DNA of 64,000 nt from Urophycis tenuis (GCA_036785325.1 JAXIVH010000016.1:3759243-3823242); one strand, 5' to 3'. Shown: positions 22,930 through 54,100, counted from the stretch's first letter. Notes: a model not told the origin generated them from the letters alone. Numbers and translations: made by a program.

Positions 22930-23178
22930 CCACCGGGGCTGACACTCCATAACTCACAGAGGCTTATTTTTGCAGACGATTCATCATACGGCCAGCGTAC
23001 AGTTTTAGTTCAACAACAGGAAGACAAGCAGCTGAGGCCAGTCGGATATGTGCCAAGAGCACTTAGGAACTTGGGAGCAAACTCAACTCAAATGGAGAAA
23101 GAGGCATTAACCTCCACGTGGGAATCAGAGCACTTCTCTGATTTTCTCATTAGACACACCATTCACATTTATACATGA
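22930..23178 (+). pseudogene. Ty3/Gypsy-like RNase H fragment
   Basis: An open segment encodes LIFADDSSYGQRTVLVQQQE, KQLRPVGYVPRAL, and NSTQMEKEALTSTWESEHFS then DFLIRHTIHIYT. This is the order and motif set of the RNase H domain of Gypsy pol (D-x-S-S-Y-G near the start, Glu in QMEKEAL). The usual R-T-D-H-K-P-L continuation is lost to a stop. No LTRs, protease, RT or integrase are visible, so this is an isolated relic. Confidence 0.7.
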
Positions 23179-23608
23179 CCACGGTATAGAGTTAGAGCTG
23201 AGCTGCTCAACAACCGTACCTTAAAGTAGTGCACAACTTTTGGTTTAAAAAAAAAAAAAAAGGCAAACCTCAACAGCACACACACAATGGTCTAACAGCT
23301 GACAAAAGACCCCCACATGACTCTAATGGCCGACCGGGCAACACGCTGGCCAATGGTCAGAGCCCAGCTGACCAGCTCACGGGCACCAAGATCCCGACCA
23401 CTTTCCCTGTGATCCCTGACTCCAGATCAGCAGGAGCAGCAGGTTCCAGCTCAGCAACACAGCCCAGAGGGGGTTCCAACTCTGCAAGGGTGAGAAACCC
23501 GGCAAAGTGTCTGCTGCAGGATTTATATCAGTTTAGATACCGAGGGATTTACAACAGGGCAGAATAATCATCACACTGGCTGGGGTCTGCTCCATCCTTT
23601 AGGAAAAG

Positions 23609-23609
<1 letters not shown>
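23179..23609. other. Possible continuation of the Gypsy relic
   Basis: An A-run at 23246-23261 is followed by a Pro/Ser/Thr-rich open stretch to 23567, which could be the decayed end of pol. No motif confirms it. Confidence 0.3.
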
Positions 23610-23705
<96 letters not shown>

Positions 23706-23732
23706 ACTCACACACACACACACACACACACA

Positions 23733-23777
<45 letters not shown>

Positions 23778-23782
23778 AAACT

Positions 23783-23807
<25 letters not shown>
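23610..23807. repeat. Long compound (CA)n microsatellite
   Basis: About 200 bp of CA with CAGAGA/CAGACA interruptions near 23701, 23731 and 23774. Confidence 0.95.
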
Positions 23808-23813
<6 letters not shown>

Positions 23814-24825
23814 TTAATATGTTACTATATTTCAGTAGTGAGTAAAGTTGACTCTCTCTAATATAATGGCTTTATTCTGAGAAGACTACACTGTAAATCG
23901 ATCGTCTTATGCACCTTATGCATCTTATTATCACTGGTGGCATGAGATTGTATTGCAGGTGGTACATGGTATTTGATTCTTAAAACAGACACATTTACAA
24001 TAATAGAAACAAAGATATAGATCAATGTAAATTAATATATTAATAGTATTGTTCAGTTAATATAGTATTATGGTTTTTATTATTGTGCATTCCATTGTGA
24101 TATTTTCCGTGTTTTGTTGATGTTTTTTATGTTTTAATTTGTGTCTGCCAAATGAAGTCAAAGAAGTCAAAGGTTGGGAACCACTGAGCTAATGATTATG
24201 TTTGCAAATTATTATTGTTGACAAATTAGAAACAAGCTCATCCACCTTGACATCTTTCAAATGTAACGCCACGATTACCTGCCTTTTACCACAGCTCTGG
24301 TCATGGAGCTTTTTCACAAGAGGATGAGGCTTTTTATGGGAGTTAGACACCCGTACAATATCAGTGGATCTAAGTTTGTTTGCTTTTCTGAAATTGATGC
24401 ATCTCCCCGTTTGTGTGGCAACGTGTTTCTTATCCGGCAACCTGGGGTAGTTGGAAAACAGTGAATGATAACAATCTGACCAAAACAAAAACAAACATTC
24501 TGACCCAAAATGGCTGTAGCACTATTGTCGCAGAAGCCAGTATTGGTGCTTTACATGTTTCGTTTATCTCTGACATGAAATGTCATCTCGTTAAGGACAT
24601 TTCATGGTCATTTTATGACTTATTACAGTACATTTGTTACACATAGCTCCTTCAAAGAGTAACGGTCGGTATCTAATAGAAAGCTTGTAAATTCTGAACG
24701 TGTATGAAAGCCTTGTCGATGCTAATCAGAGTGAACAGGCCAGATGTCGGTCACAGGATGTCAAATGGAGTTGATGAATTTGATGAATTTGATCAGGCCT
24801 TAGATATGGCCTTAGATATGCGCGT

Positions 24826-24828
<3 letters not shown>
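23808..24828. other. No gene seen
   Basis: AT-rich DNA without supported features. Confidence 0.6.

Positions 24829-24889
<61 letters not shown>
24829..24889. repeat. (CA)n microsatellite
   Basis: Pure CA array of about 58 bp. Confidence 0.95.
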
Positions 24890-26191
24890 CGGTGATCTGG
24901 GATGTTTTGTGAAGAGCTGTGGTGCAACCATTTTCATGTTCAGCTGCAGCGCCTTCACAACAATGATCTACAGCGGAGTAAGTAGCCATGCTTCCTTCTC
25001 CGCTCTGCAGGGTGACCTTTACCTTCAGCAGGACCTCAGGAGAACGGTTAGGTTGGTCGAGGTACAGCGCCTTTCACCTTGAGCATGTGATTCTCTCAGT
25101 GATGGGAGAACATGATGCAGGGTTTCTTCACGACGCCAGGTCTGTTTTGTGATTGCGCTCGGGCAAACCTGGAGACTCGGTCACTCGTGGTTATCCAGGC
25201 TTTCAAATGGTACAGAGTCAGCAACCATTGTTTAGGAACTAGCCCAGGGTATGTCCCCTAGCATAGCTCTCCAACTTCTGAGTAGAGTGGCCTTCTTCTC
25301 AGGTTCCTCCTTCCTGGGTTCCTTCCAAGCGGTAGCCTTGAAGGCCTGTTTGTGACTCCCTGCCAGAAGCAACATATTTGTAGGTCCTCTAATGGCCATA
25401 GGTTCACAGTGGTTGACTTCACCATTCCAAGTCCACAGATGTTTGTTTTTTTTAAATGTTATCCTGATAATACAAAGCCATTACCTTCTACATTGATTCA
25501 GTGGCTAGTTCATCTCCATATTATGATATCATTTTTATTTTTTTGAGTTTTGGCTAGAGAATATTGGAATAAGGCAATTCAATTCTCTTCCTCTATAGGC
25601 CAAATATGGATTGTTCAAGTTGCTGGTTACAATTGAGCTACATTTCAGCTCACATCCATCATCTCCCTCGACTGATAGTATCATTCAGATCACTGATAGG
25701 ACGGCAAGGCTGAAGGCTCAGAAAGCCTTGTGGTCTGGTGGTCCATTCAGGGCCAGTCGACATGGCACACCATACCTTTTCAGGGCGCAGCAGAACTACG
25801 GAGTCCGGGAGTGCAACTAGATTTTGGATAGACTGTAGGTGCTGGGGAGCCGCAGATGATCCATCAAGACCTGGTATTTCCATTGTTTGGATAGTTGGTT
25901 ATGGAGCTGCAGTAACCTTTCCAGTAGGAAGAAATCACTCTCTTTACCACTTTCAAAGGGGGCTTAGATCATGGAAACCCATTGCCTGAGGCGACCAGAA
26001 GCTCCATGATACTGGCTTCCTCTTCGGCTTGGGTCCAAGCGAGCAGAACCTCGGACCGTCTCGGGTCGGTTCACCGTGGGCCGCCGAGATGGGCATGGTT
26101 TATATGGTAAATAAATGTAAATATATTGTCAAACTTATAAGGCTGGATACACTACTGCTTAATAAAGTACATTTTGGTACATTTCTAGGTT
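24890..26191. other. Intergenic, no supported gene
   Basis: Mixed composition at 24900-26100, with short open frames and no recognised domains. It lies just past the 3' end of fbxo38. Confidence 0.5.
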
Positions 26192-26197
26192 TTTATT
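26192..26197 (-). terminator. fbxo38: fbxo38 poly(A) signal AATAAA
   Basis: AATAAA on the minus strand lies 257 bases beyond the stop at 26454, giving a short 3' UTR. Confidence 0.6.
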
Positions 26198-26453
26198 AGG
26201 TTATACCCCCAACAGTCTTGCAGTAACATCGGGCCACTTTACACAAACAATAGCATGTGAATAGAACGACAAACAAACTACCTGCATTTTTTTTTGCATA
26301 TAAAAAAAGTACCTCATTGGATGAAAATATGAGAGATATTTTGTACAGAATCTCTTGGCAGTGCAATGTCTAGAAAAAGGCAAAGCATTAAGTCTTGTCA
26401 GCAGGTACAATTTTTGGCCTTGATTGCAAAAGTGTTTTTCAGACAAGGAGACA

Positions 26454-43589
<17,136 letters not shown>

Positions 43590-44748
43590 CCCCTTCAGGT
43601 AGAGGAGGCAAGTCACTGTCAAAAATGTCTTGCCTTCTCTTTTTGCACAAATGACCTAGCTACACAAAACACATTGATTGAAGTTTCAACTGATATTATT
43701 GTGAATAGGGCCAACGTCTCTTCTCCTCTCATCTACTTTTCATTATAATTTAAACATTTCCTTAGATTTGTATTTTAGTAACAATTGCAACAAAATACCA
43801 CCAGCCTCCACTACAGCCACCCTATCCTCAGGTGCCATTTCAGCCAAGGTAACTTAACAACTGCTGAAATCAAGCCACATTGCGAGCAGCAAACGAAGTT
43901 GAGTTGGCTTTTTATTCCAAAGTAGTAGAAACGTGTGAAAAGTAAATTTACTTGACATGGTTTGCATAGTATTATTTCAGCATAAAATCGAATGGCATTC
44001 TGTTTGTGACACGTAGTAGCTCCAATGACAAATAGATGCAATGCTACTGGCCAGGATCTTGGTTTAAAAACATATACAAAATACAAATCTAGCCATCTAG
44101 TGTGCAGAGGAAGACTGTAAGGGGAATGGAAGTGTCCCATAATGCCATGCTAAATTGTATAGTGGCAGATAACATTCAGCGTGTATCGAATTAGAGAAGG
44201 TAATGTCCAATCTCGTAAATTTTGGAAAAATATAATAGCCTTGTGAGCGTTTCACGTCACAAAGGCATTTGAAGACAACCCAGTCTTCCTGTCTAGCTAA
44301 CCTGTCAAGCTAAATAGCTTCAGTCCAATTTTCATTGAATTAAGAGACGAATATCATCAAAGGGGTTTTAAGATATGCCAAGTGTGACAGGTACAGGTGA
44401 AACGAATTAGGTTGCTCCAAATACCACAAACATCTGGTATTATCGCAGAATGTACGTCTGCAATGCTAGCTAGACATTGGTTAGCGTAGCAGTGGCTTGC
44501 ACCAAACAACTAGTTAACTATATCAGTCAACAATTTCGGTGACATTGCCACAAACATTTTCGGACTAATGATAAACATTACACGAACCGTATCCCCAACT
44601 TATACAACGAATCAGTCCAGCAGTGAGACCCTCAATGAGCCAACGTTACGTTCGGGGTAGCCTGTAAATAACGATGGATCAAAAGATCTAAACCAGCCCA
44701 ACGTGTAATTTGTCAATTGATTAGAAGTGTGAATGTTTTAGTGTTACC

Positions 44749-45193
44749 TTTAATCCATGCTTCGTGTCCAGGCAAGTGTTTAATTGGCAGTTATATTCGA
44801 TAAACAAAGAACGCAACTCAGCATGTAAACTCAAAACCCTGCAAAGTGATCGTGAGCTGTTTACAATAGTACTGCCTTTGGTTGTGATATACTTCCACCT
44901 ACAGGCCGGAAGGAGTAAATACCTTGGTCTAAATGTAACTACAGCTTGTTAGTTTAAATAATGCCCATTGAACAATTGAAAGATGACAATTGATAAAGTG
45001 GAAATTATAATTTCAAGTAGACAGGGAAACCTTTCCTTCCCGAAATACTCGAATACGTGTGACGCCCATAGCTTCATCTGCGCATGCGTCTGTGGCTGTC
45101 TCCTACTTCGGACGTGTGTCCTAAAGGTTGCAAATGATATATTAATCTTGGGACATTAAACACATAACATAATCCAATTGAAAGGCGTAAACA
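44749..45193. promoter_or_regulatory. Head-to-head fbxo38/immt promoter interval
   Basis: This lies between the donor of the untranslated fbxo38 leader exon (AAAG|GTAACAC at 44748/44747, minus strand) and the immt start codon. It contains CCGGAAG (44906-44912, ETS/GABP-like) and TGCGCATGCGTC (45079-45090, NRF1-like, one mismatch to YGCGCATGCGCR). No clear TATA box is seen. Transcription start sites are not determinable here. The leader exon joins an untranslated 5' part of exon 43615-43456 through the acceptor at 43617-43616. Confidence 0.7.
45079..45090 (+). promoter_or_regulatory. NRF1-like site
   Basis: TGCGCATGCGTC lies about 105 bases before the immt ATG. NRF1 drives many nuclear genes for mitochondria, and immt is one of these, so position and context agree. 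Confidence 0.6.
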
Positions 45194-48100
45194 ATGCTAC
45201 GCGTCAGTGTAAGAGCAGCTAATGCTGCAGCACGGGTAAGTGACTTCGATTTTTTTGTAAAACGTTAGCCTAATCGTTGTTTGCTAGCTTGTCAAACGTC
45301 ATTCAATGACCCAAAGCAGAGCCTTGTCCGAGGGCCTGTTGCAAATTCCCACTACGCTAGGTTTGACATATAATACCTTCATGTTTTATATCGCTACGGC
45401 CTAAACTGTTGCCGAATTGATGTCTTTGTATAGAGGTCAGATTACAGAATGCATCGCAAAGGATCTTTTTACATTTCATTGGTGCATTCAGGGGTCATTG
45501 ATACAATTGTCACTGGTGCCACAATACAAATTAGCCCTAATTAAATACAAGCGAATATAACCGACAAAAACTGGTAAACAATTACAAATTTAAGCTCAAA
45601 GGAACTACGTTAACCCCAACATGTGCTAGCATTGAGATCGGCGTGGTGGTGCCATCCCACCGCCGCCTTCCCCTCCCCTGTATATTGACTTTGAAAGAAA
45701 TATGCACAAGTGCCCTAATTATATCACAGATCATCTCCTGAGGAAACATTATTAAAGGAGATGTATGAAACGCAGTTACTGTACTTAATCATACAATGAC
45801 CACGTTATGTCATGTCATGAGAGATTAAGGAAACATGCCAAGTAGAAATGCTGGCTTTTCCGACATCAATGCATCAGCCACTGTGTTCTCCTTTCCAAGT
45901 GTCCTTTCTGGGTCGGAACCATTGACCTATGAGCTTGTTTTGGGCTGAGTGTTGTGACTCACTACTCTCAGAGTACCCCGGGTTGCCAGATATGAAACAA
46001 ACTGGCACACAAACACAGCGTGCTGCAGCCTTGGAAGCAAGATAACAAACTGAGTCTGTGCTGGATTCTCCCTGACTTAAAAAGCCTCGTCCTCTTTCGA
46101 AAAAGCCCAGAGCCGTACTAAAACACGGCTTGGAGTTGTATTTGAAAGACAGAGACCACTTAGAGGACAGAACGATTTAAAGACGGATGCTAGTGTGAAA
46201 TTGTTAATAATTATGTAAACTATTTATTAATTGCAATCGTATGCTCATCAACTTACCATGTAGGTGTCTTGGTCTTGTGTCATTGTCAAACTTGTCTCAA
46301 AATATAATGTTGCCCTCAGCTCATGTTGCACTCGTGTTTGTCCAGTGTCTTAAATCTGGCAACCACCGTGAGCTTCGACTCTGGGCACTCGCCTTTGTAT
46401 GATATGAATAAATAAATACCAAAGAAAAGGGAAATTCGCTAAAATCAACAAATAATAAATAACATGATCTTGCCATTATTTTCGGAGATATAGTCAATTC
46501 TTCATTTATTCAACACATGTATGTGTACTATTTTGTTCTCTATGCTGAACCCTTATATTTTGTGTTTCTCCATCTTTAGAGGCGTATCTGCCAAAGAGGT
46601 CCCCAGATTAATATTCAACATCCTCGACCCTACACAGAAGGAAATACTAGGTAACCCCTTACAAAAGCACACCTCCACCCCTTGAATAACATACACACAT
46701 TTGTAAGTTGTCTTTTACAAAATATAGGTTATGTATTTATGTATGTATTTATGGCCTTATCATTGATTTTTTTTTTAAAGCACCAGATCACTCTCAAGCA
46801 AGTAGTTGTTAATTTTCACTGAAATAGTAGATTTTGCAAAGCACTTTGGCTACCACATTCACCTGGGCCACAATGTTGTGATTAATTTCATTCACAAATT
46901 TTTACCCTGCATATTTTCTGTTGTTCTCACAGAGTTTCTCCTCCTGTGTTTGTATGTTTGTATGTTTTTCCTTCATTTATTCAGCAGTGGTTCAGCTGCT
47001 AAGGTGGTTGCAGCTGGCCTGGTTTCATTAGGCGCTGGTATTGGGGGTACGGTGCTGTATGCCAAATGGGACCCTAAATTCCGGAACACAGTGGAGAAAA
47101 ATGTCCCATACTCTGATCGGCTGTTTGGAGTGGCTTTAGGCCCTTCCTATTATGAAGCCGCTCCGACCAAGAAACGGGTAAGAATAAATGCCCTTTTATC
47201 AACAAACATATTGTGAGACACAAAATTACGAAATCAAGTGCTGTCAAATGCTGTCAACTTATGCAATTTCCCTCAGGGATCATTAAAGTATGTCTGTCTG
47301 GCTGTCTGTCTATACCATATAGGGCCCAGTTATCATCGTATATATATATATATAATAGAAATCTCCTTACTATTCTAATCTTATTTGTTAGAATTGTTGC
47401 CCTTGGTTGTACAAACAAAACCCATCGGATACAAAAGGAAACAAACACAATAGCAAACCTCTGTATGCAGCTGCAGGTTGGCCCTTAGTCTCTGGAAGCC
47501 TCCTATAGCCAATGGCAGCAGGGCAGATAATCAGTGGAAGCCTCCTATAGCCAATGGCAGCAGGGCAGATAATCAGTCAGCATGCCTGTCACCGAGCAGA
47601 TGATGAACTCACACTCATGTTGTTTAATTCCTGGAAATATTTTGGCTCAAGACATATACTGCAAACTCAGCCTTAACACTGCTAATGTCTTGTTTGGTAC
47701 ATTTTCTACAGCTGGATTTGGCCCAGCCACCTTCCTTGATGGGAGAGGAGCAAAAGTCATCCAAGATTAAAGCAAAGAAAGTGAAAAGCGCAGAAGTTCC
47801 ATCAGAGACGCCCATGACGAGCCCTGCCCAGAGCATAGAAGGTAAAGTTTGATCTCGATATGGACTGCATGATTCTTGTGGGAGCATACTAGAGGTGAAT
47901 CCAATGAAAATATTAGTAAAGTACTCACTTTAATGACATTGTAACACCATGTCACCACCCCTATAATCTTTTGTGTACCCATCCATGTGAGGCCTGAAAC
48001 ACATGCAGCTACAGCGTGCCTACCAGTGCTTCGATGGTACACATGAAACACATGCGGCTACAGCGTGCCTACCAGTGCTTCGATGGTACACATGAAACAC

Positions 48101-51100
48101 ATGCAGCTACAGCGTGCCTACCAGTGCTTCGATGGTACACATGAAACACATGCGGCTACAGCGTGCCTACCAGTGCTTCGATGGTACACATGAAACACAT
48201 GCGGCTACAGCGTGCCTACCAGTGCTTCGATGGTATACATTAAACATGCGGCTACAGCGTGCCTACCAGTGCTTTGATGGTACACATGAAACACATGCGG
48301 CTACAGCGTGCCTACCAGTGCTTCGATGGTACACATGAAACACATGCGGCTACAGCGTGCCTACCAGTGCTTCGATGGTACACATGAAACACATGCGGCT
48401 ACAGCGTGCCTACCAGTGCTTCGATGGTATACATTAAACATGCGGCTACAGCGTGCCTACCAGTGCTTCGATGGTACACATGAAACACATGCGGCTACAG
48501 CGTGCCTACCAGTGCTTCGATGGTACATATGCACGAGGGCTGATCCTGCAATTACAAATGACAAAGTTAACGTTGCATTTTCCGCGTGCATTTTCCAAAG
48601 AAAATGCATGTGGTTGCGTGAGCAAACTTGCCGTGTGCAATTTTCTTGAGCACGCTAACATGCTAATGCTAGCAATGCTCATAAGTAAGCATGCTAAAGT
48701 TCAGATCTGTATGCCACTCTTTGGCAACTAATTTGCATAATAATATTTGCTAACAATTAAGCAATTTTTTTTTCATAATCTGAAAGCAAAAGAGTTGGGC
48801 ATGATTAAGGAGCATATTGATGGCAACCTCCTATCTGAAAATGCACTTTTTTGAGAAAACAAAAACAAAATGTTTTGTTTTCTTGCAGTTATTTTTCAAG
48901 GATACCCAATACAATACAATCCACTGTTTTCAGATGATATTACTACATTATGTGTTAACAATACCGACCAGGATTTGGTGTCTCGCAAAGTGCAGGATAG
49001 TTTTCCCCCACTTTTCCTGCTCATTTTGCAGGAGGTTTTGCTCTTTGGCCATCAATGTGTACAAACTGTCTCGTCATTTGTTTAGTTTTTTTATTTCTAT
49101 TTATTTATATTCTAATATTTCTATTCTATTTCTATACTTTTTCAACATTTCCCGAAAATGTTCAAGGTACAGAGAAATCTACCAGGACAGACCTTATAGG
49201 TCCTTAGGTCCTTGAGACAAAAAATTCAGCATCAAATTAGGCCCAGATGCCAAAATTCTGAAAGTATCAGCAGTTATAGAGCCCCCTGTGGTGAAATGGG
49301 AACCTAACAATTTGGAGACCTGCTTACAGACAGTTTCTCTATGCGTACGGACTGACACGTTTTGTTGGTTTTTCTTAGCTTCCCCCCCCCCATTGACTTC
49401 TTTATGAACAATAGTTCAGTGAACACCGGCAACAGTGGACATTTTACATTGACACTGTTCGGGGGGCACAATGTAAGGTGGATGCACATGCTGGTTGGAC
49501 GTCCCTGGGCCACTCTGGGATGGCCGGTATGAACTGTAAGTTCACCATTTTACACAGGGTTTACCCTAACATTAGCCTGGCTGACGCGTCCACATCTCGA
49601 TGAGATGGTGGTCTGGGAACTAGGTGTGCATTTTCTCGTATTTGAGGCGTGGTTTACGAATGCCTAGAGCCGTTTATTGGGCCCTACGAATGTCTATCAA
49701 ATGGCGTCTGGTTCTTCACATGCTGCTTTGCGCGCGATTCATAGCCAATTGCTACTAAAAATTAGCTACTAAAATTACATTAATTGCTACAAAAGCTACT
49801 TAATACACTTTCTAAGGCTGCATCGAACGGTAACGTTGTGTCCGCTGCCATGTTGGATTAACACGCTACAAGCCTCGGTGTCGTGCATAGACGTCTTCAT
49901 CGTCTTGCTGCCCCCCCGTTCTGTGATTGGTTCCCTAACTCAGGGGAAAATAAGGGCGGTGGTTTCCAGGCTGTCTTTGCAGTGAGAATGAAATCGCGCG
50001 CAAAGCAGCATGGGAATTCCCAGGCTACCCTAACATATGAATTTTGGCCAAACCGGTTCGACCGGTGTGGAGTTAATGGATGACATGATGAGTAAAGGAG
50101 AAGCAGTCAGACACCCTGCACGGGTCGCTCCAGGATACTCCCAGAATAACGGAACAGTGGCGCTGTGGCACCATGTCACAGTTGAAAATACAGTAATGGT
50201 GCTGTTGTGATGCTGTTATTTAGTCGATGTCGTCGTATTTTCCCCCTGTTTAATTTCTGAAACTGCTCACTTGGTTAAAATACATGCTTTGTTTGAATAT
50301 CACTTCAAAGAGAAAAAGCTTAATACCACAAGTAAAATGTGGAGGAAGTCGACGGCTTTGGGATCGACTCTTGGTTCGAGTCTGTGGTACGGCAGAGCTT
50401 CAATGTGAAACGCACACAAGACAGGCCAACAGTTGCATGGGAATGTGATCATTTGATTTGAGGTGTTTTTCTGTGTTTGATAAAACGGGTTGTGAGTGAT
50501 GGCACTGCGAGGCACAGCGCGGGTTTGGGCAGTGCTAGAGGTTACAGGGTGGATGTGTGCAATGATGGCGTGCTCTTTGTGGAAAGTAAAGGTGGTTGGT
50601 ACATAACAGCACGTGAATAAAAAAAGCACACACTAATGTGGATAACGGATCCGCTGAAAAGGAAAAAAATAACATTAAAACTGGAGGCCATTAACAGATT
50701 CAGCCGTTCACGTATCATAAGTAGCGAGAACGTTTTGACGTATTGTGTCCTTGTTTAAACATTGACATACAATGGTCCTTATCTGAAGCAAAGGCTCCCA
50801 GCGTTGCCCTTAAGCAAAAAAAAAAGTGTGCAGTATCCTTGCAATCTAGCACCTCCCAGTGTCATACCGTGGTGTAAACTGTAACCATGATCATTTTCAT
50901 TTGTACACTGATCTACCTTTTTGGCCATACCGCCCAGCACTTGTGTGTCATTTGCATAATCATATTTGGCCATAACATGGCCATTTTCTGAATCAAAAAT
51001 CTATGTCAAGATCAAACAGGTTTTTGATGGAGAAATCTATCCAGACATAATTTCTGGATAGATTGCAGAAAAACGTCAGCATGTAAAATAAGGCCTGTAC

Positions 51101-54100
51101 ACCATCAGGGCACTGGGGGTGATTGTTTAACTTTGACCGCGAATTATAGCGCCCCCTATGGGTGAATTGGCACCTGCCGTTTTGGATACCTGCTTACCAG
51201 GAATACAAATATCTTGGCCAAATTTGATCACTTTTGTGCAATCAGGGGCTTGACTATAGGTACTAATCCGGAGTAATAATAAGAAGAAGAATTCGGACAA
51301 TAACAATAGATATCCACAGATAGACTGTGACTACCTAAATAAAGAGAAAAACAAGGTAACAAAAGTGTGAGAGCCAACCCTCCCACTAGCGTGGATTGCT
51401 TTGCAACCCCGCAAATGAATGGCTAGAACCTGACAGCTGCTAAAAGTTTACTTCTTTACTCTCAGCCAGAAGCTTTAACAGCCAAATGGATACCAGTGTT
51501 GCGCAGTCCGTTTAGTTTTTTGTGGCTCACCAGTCCCATAATGAAATGTATCCCCCCAGAGGCTTCAGCAGAGGCCTCCCACATCATCTCAGCTATCAGT
51601 GAGGTTCCTTCTGTACCGGCTCCTCATGACACTGAGGCAGCTGCAACCAAAGGTGAATCCACGACCCTTTGGCACCTGCATGACCTCCGTCATCGCCGCG
51701 TCTTCCTCTTACTTTACCTTTTGTTCTGCTCACACTCATCCCATTCTCTCCATAAGTAAATTCATTTATTGCCTTTTTTTAAGTTTTTTTTTTTTTTTTA
51801 CAATATGTATATATTGTTTTTTTGAGATTTTAAATGTGTAATATGTCATTTCTGCAGCTAGTGGTCTCTCAATCACACTCTGGTTCAGAGTGTGATTGAG
51901 AGATTAATTGTCAGTGTGTTGGTGAAAGAGCGAGGGCTATAAATGTGTTCTGTCAGATAGATAAAGAAACGCAATTAAAAAATGTCCTTCTTATTTGTGG
52001 GAAACACACAAGCAACTGGCCAAAGCAGCACATTGCAGTGAGCTAAATCGACATCGAAACATCACAGCATTTTCCTGACAGGACATAGGATGCCATTGAC
52101 ATTCGGCAATTTTTTTAAAACATTGTTGGAAACAATCGGGATGATGTAAGAATCAAACTCAACAAAATACATAACATGGGTCTAGTCTTTTTTTGATATT
52201 CTCATGCAGAAATTTTACATATTATACCTTTTTATATTTATCATCATTACGCCTGCTTCCTTCACGTCATCATACTAACACTGATTTCTTCCTGTTTATT
52301 CCCTGCCCTGTCTTCTCAGTTGAACATCTATTTTCACTGTGTTCTTCCTTGTGGCTGGTGACGTTTCCATTTCAAGCTTCAGTGTTTCCCCTAGGATTTC
52401 TTTTCCATCAGTGGGCAACTGGACACATCACCCCCCCCTCAATGTCAAAACCTGTTTACTACTCTAGACATTTAGAAACAACTACTGTAAACATACTGAT
52501 TGAAAGTCTGCATGGGAGATAATTAATAATACAATGTTGCCATGCGTCATCCCCGCCCTTCCATTCCCTCGGCAGCCAAACTTGGGTTGCATGCAAGATT
52601 GAAATAAATGTGTTGTGTTTGTTTTTCTAGAACATTGTGAAGAATGCCATCAACATAGCCCTGCAGAGACTGCGCCCACGTGTGAAGAGACCGCCGCACT
52701 GGCAAACGAGATGGCGGCAGGCGAAGAACCTTTGAAGGAGCGCCCTGTTGAAGAAGTGACTGCTAGAATCGTTCAGCAAGACCAGGCTGAGCAGGACACA
52801 CTTGCATGTAGGGCGTGCGTGTGTGTGCGTGTGTGCGTGTGTGCGTGTGTGTGTGTGCGTGTGTGTGTGCGTGTGCGCGTGTATGTGTGCTTGTATGTGT
52901 GTGTGTGTTTGTGTGTGCGTGTGCGTGTGAAGAATTTGATAATTTAATGAGTCCTCACGTGTGTTGTTGTGTGTCTCTCAAACATATAGCTGTGTCGGAC
53001 AACCTTGAGAGCGCCTTGGCCAGCTCGGCCAAAGCTACGCTGCGGGCCATCGAAGCTCAGGAAGCTGCACTGCAAGCGATCCTGCAGCACACACACAAGC
53101 TGAAGGAGGCCATGGAAACTGAGGTACCGTACATCGTCTGCCGTGTCAACGAGTCCGCTGTGTAGCAGCTCCCATAGCCGTGTGTCTCATTTGTCCAACG
53201 CAAACGTGTACAAGCTAGCCAAGCTAGGTGGTGTTCTCCAATAACGACCATAAACGACAAATCCACATGATTTGTGTCTGTGTTTACGCGTCATTGCACC
53301 TGCTCACAGACTTGGAGACTGAAGCGGGTGCCTAGTGGTGGCTTTTCAGGCGGTCTGGTCATTCTGCATTCTGAGTGCAGAGCAACACTTCAATACGTTG
53401 CCAGGGTCAGTGGAGGTGGAGCTGTGTTGTTAACTGAGCGGAGCACAGCGTCGGGGCCTGCGTGCAGCTTGTCTTTCTCTCAACGCACAAGTACGTTATC
53501 CCAGTGCCCTGGCAGCTCTTTTCGGACTGAAAAAAAATCGGTATGGTGACATGGGCCCTAATCATTCACTTCTGAATCAAAATTCAGTGAGATTGCAGAG
53601 ACTGTGACGAGACTGTCGACTGAACACAAATTTCACTTTTTCCCCATTGAGCCAGTACATTGCAACTGGTGGAGCAAATGAATAAAGAATAAAACATTTG
53701 GCGAGTAAATACGGAAACAAAACTCATAGATTTGTTTGTTTGTGGGCACCACTGGAGAGGGCTACCTTGTAAGGGCAGTTTGTATGCACTTACCTGGTTT
53801 GGACAAAACAAAGATACAGTTATGTTAAACACTCATTTGGAATACAAGGGAGGTCAATTGATCACCAGTGGCCCAATTTCAGAATGTGTCTTCATCACAA
53901 GAGGGGTTGAGTTGAAGAAAAATCATGGCTAATATACAGCTGGACATTGACAAGTCCAAACAGACCATTAACCTGGGTTCTTAACAAGACAGACTTTGAG
54001 AGAACAATACAAGAATCCCAGAATGTATTATGATGTTGATGATGATCTTGTACAGGTGTCAGCCGAACAGCGGTCAGCCCAATGGAAGGAACTAGAAGAT

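Noticed and set aside
47995..48529. CRISPR-like look of regular repeats
   Set aside because: No unique spacers; units are contiguous, and this is a vertebrate genome.
48114..48731. Repetitive open frames reading MPTSASMVHMKHMRLQRAYQ
   Set aside because: Translation of the 49-bp intronic tandem repeat; unit length is not a multiple of three, so the frame rotates.
50370..50400. GGTTCGAGTC resembling a tRNA T-loop
   Set aside because: No matching D-arm, anticodon arm or acceptor stem nearby.
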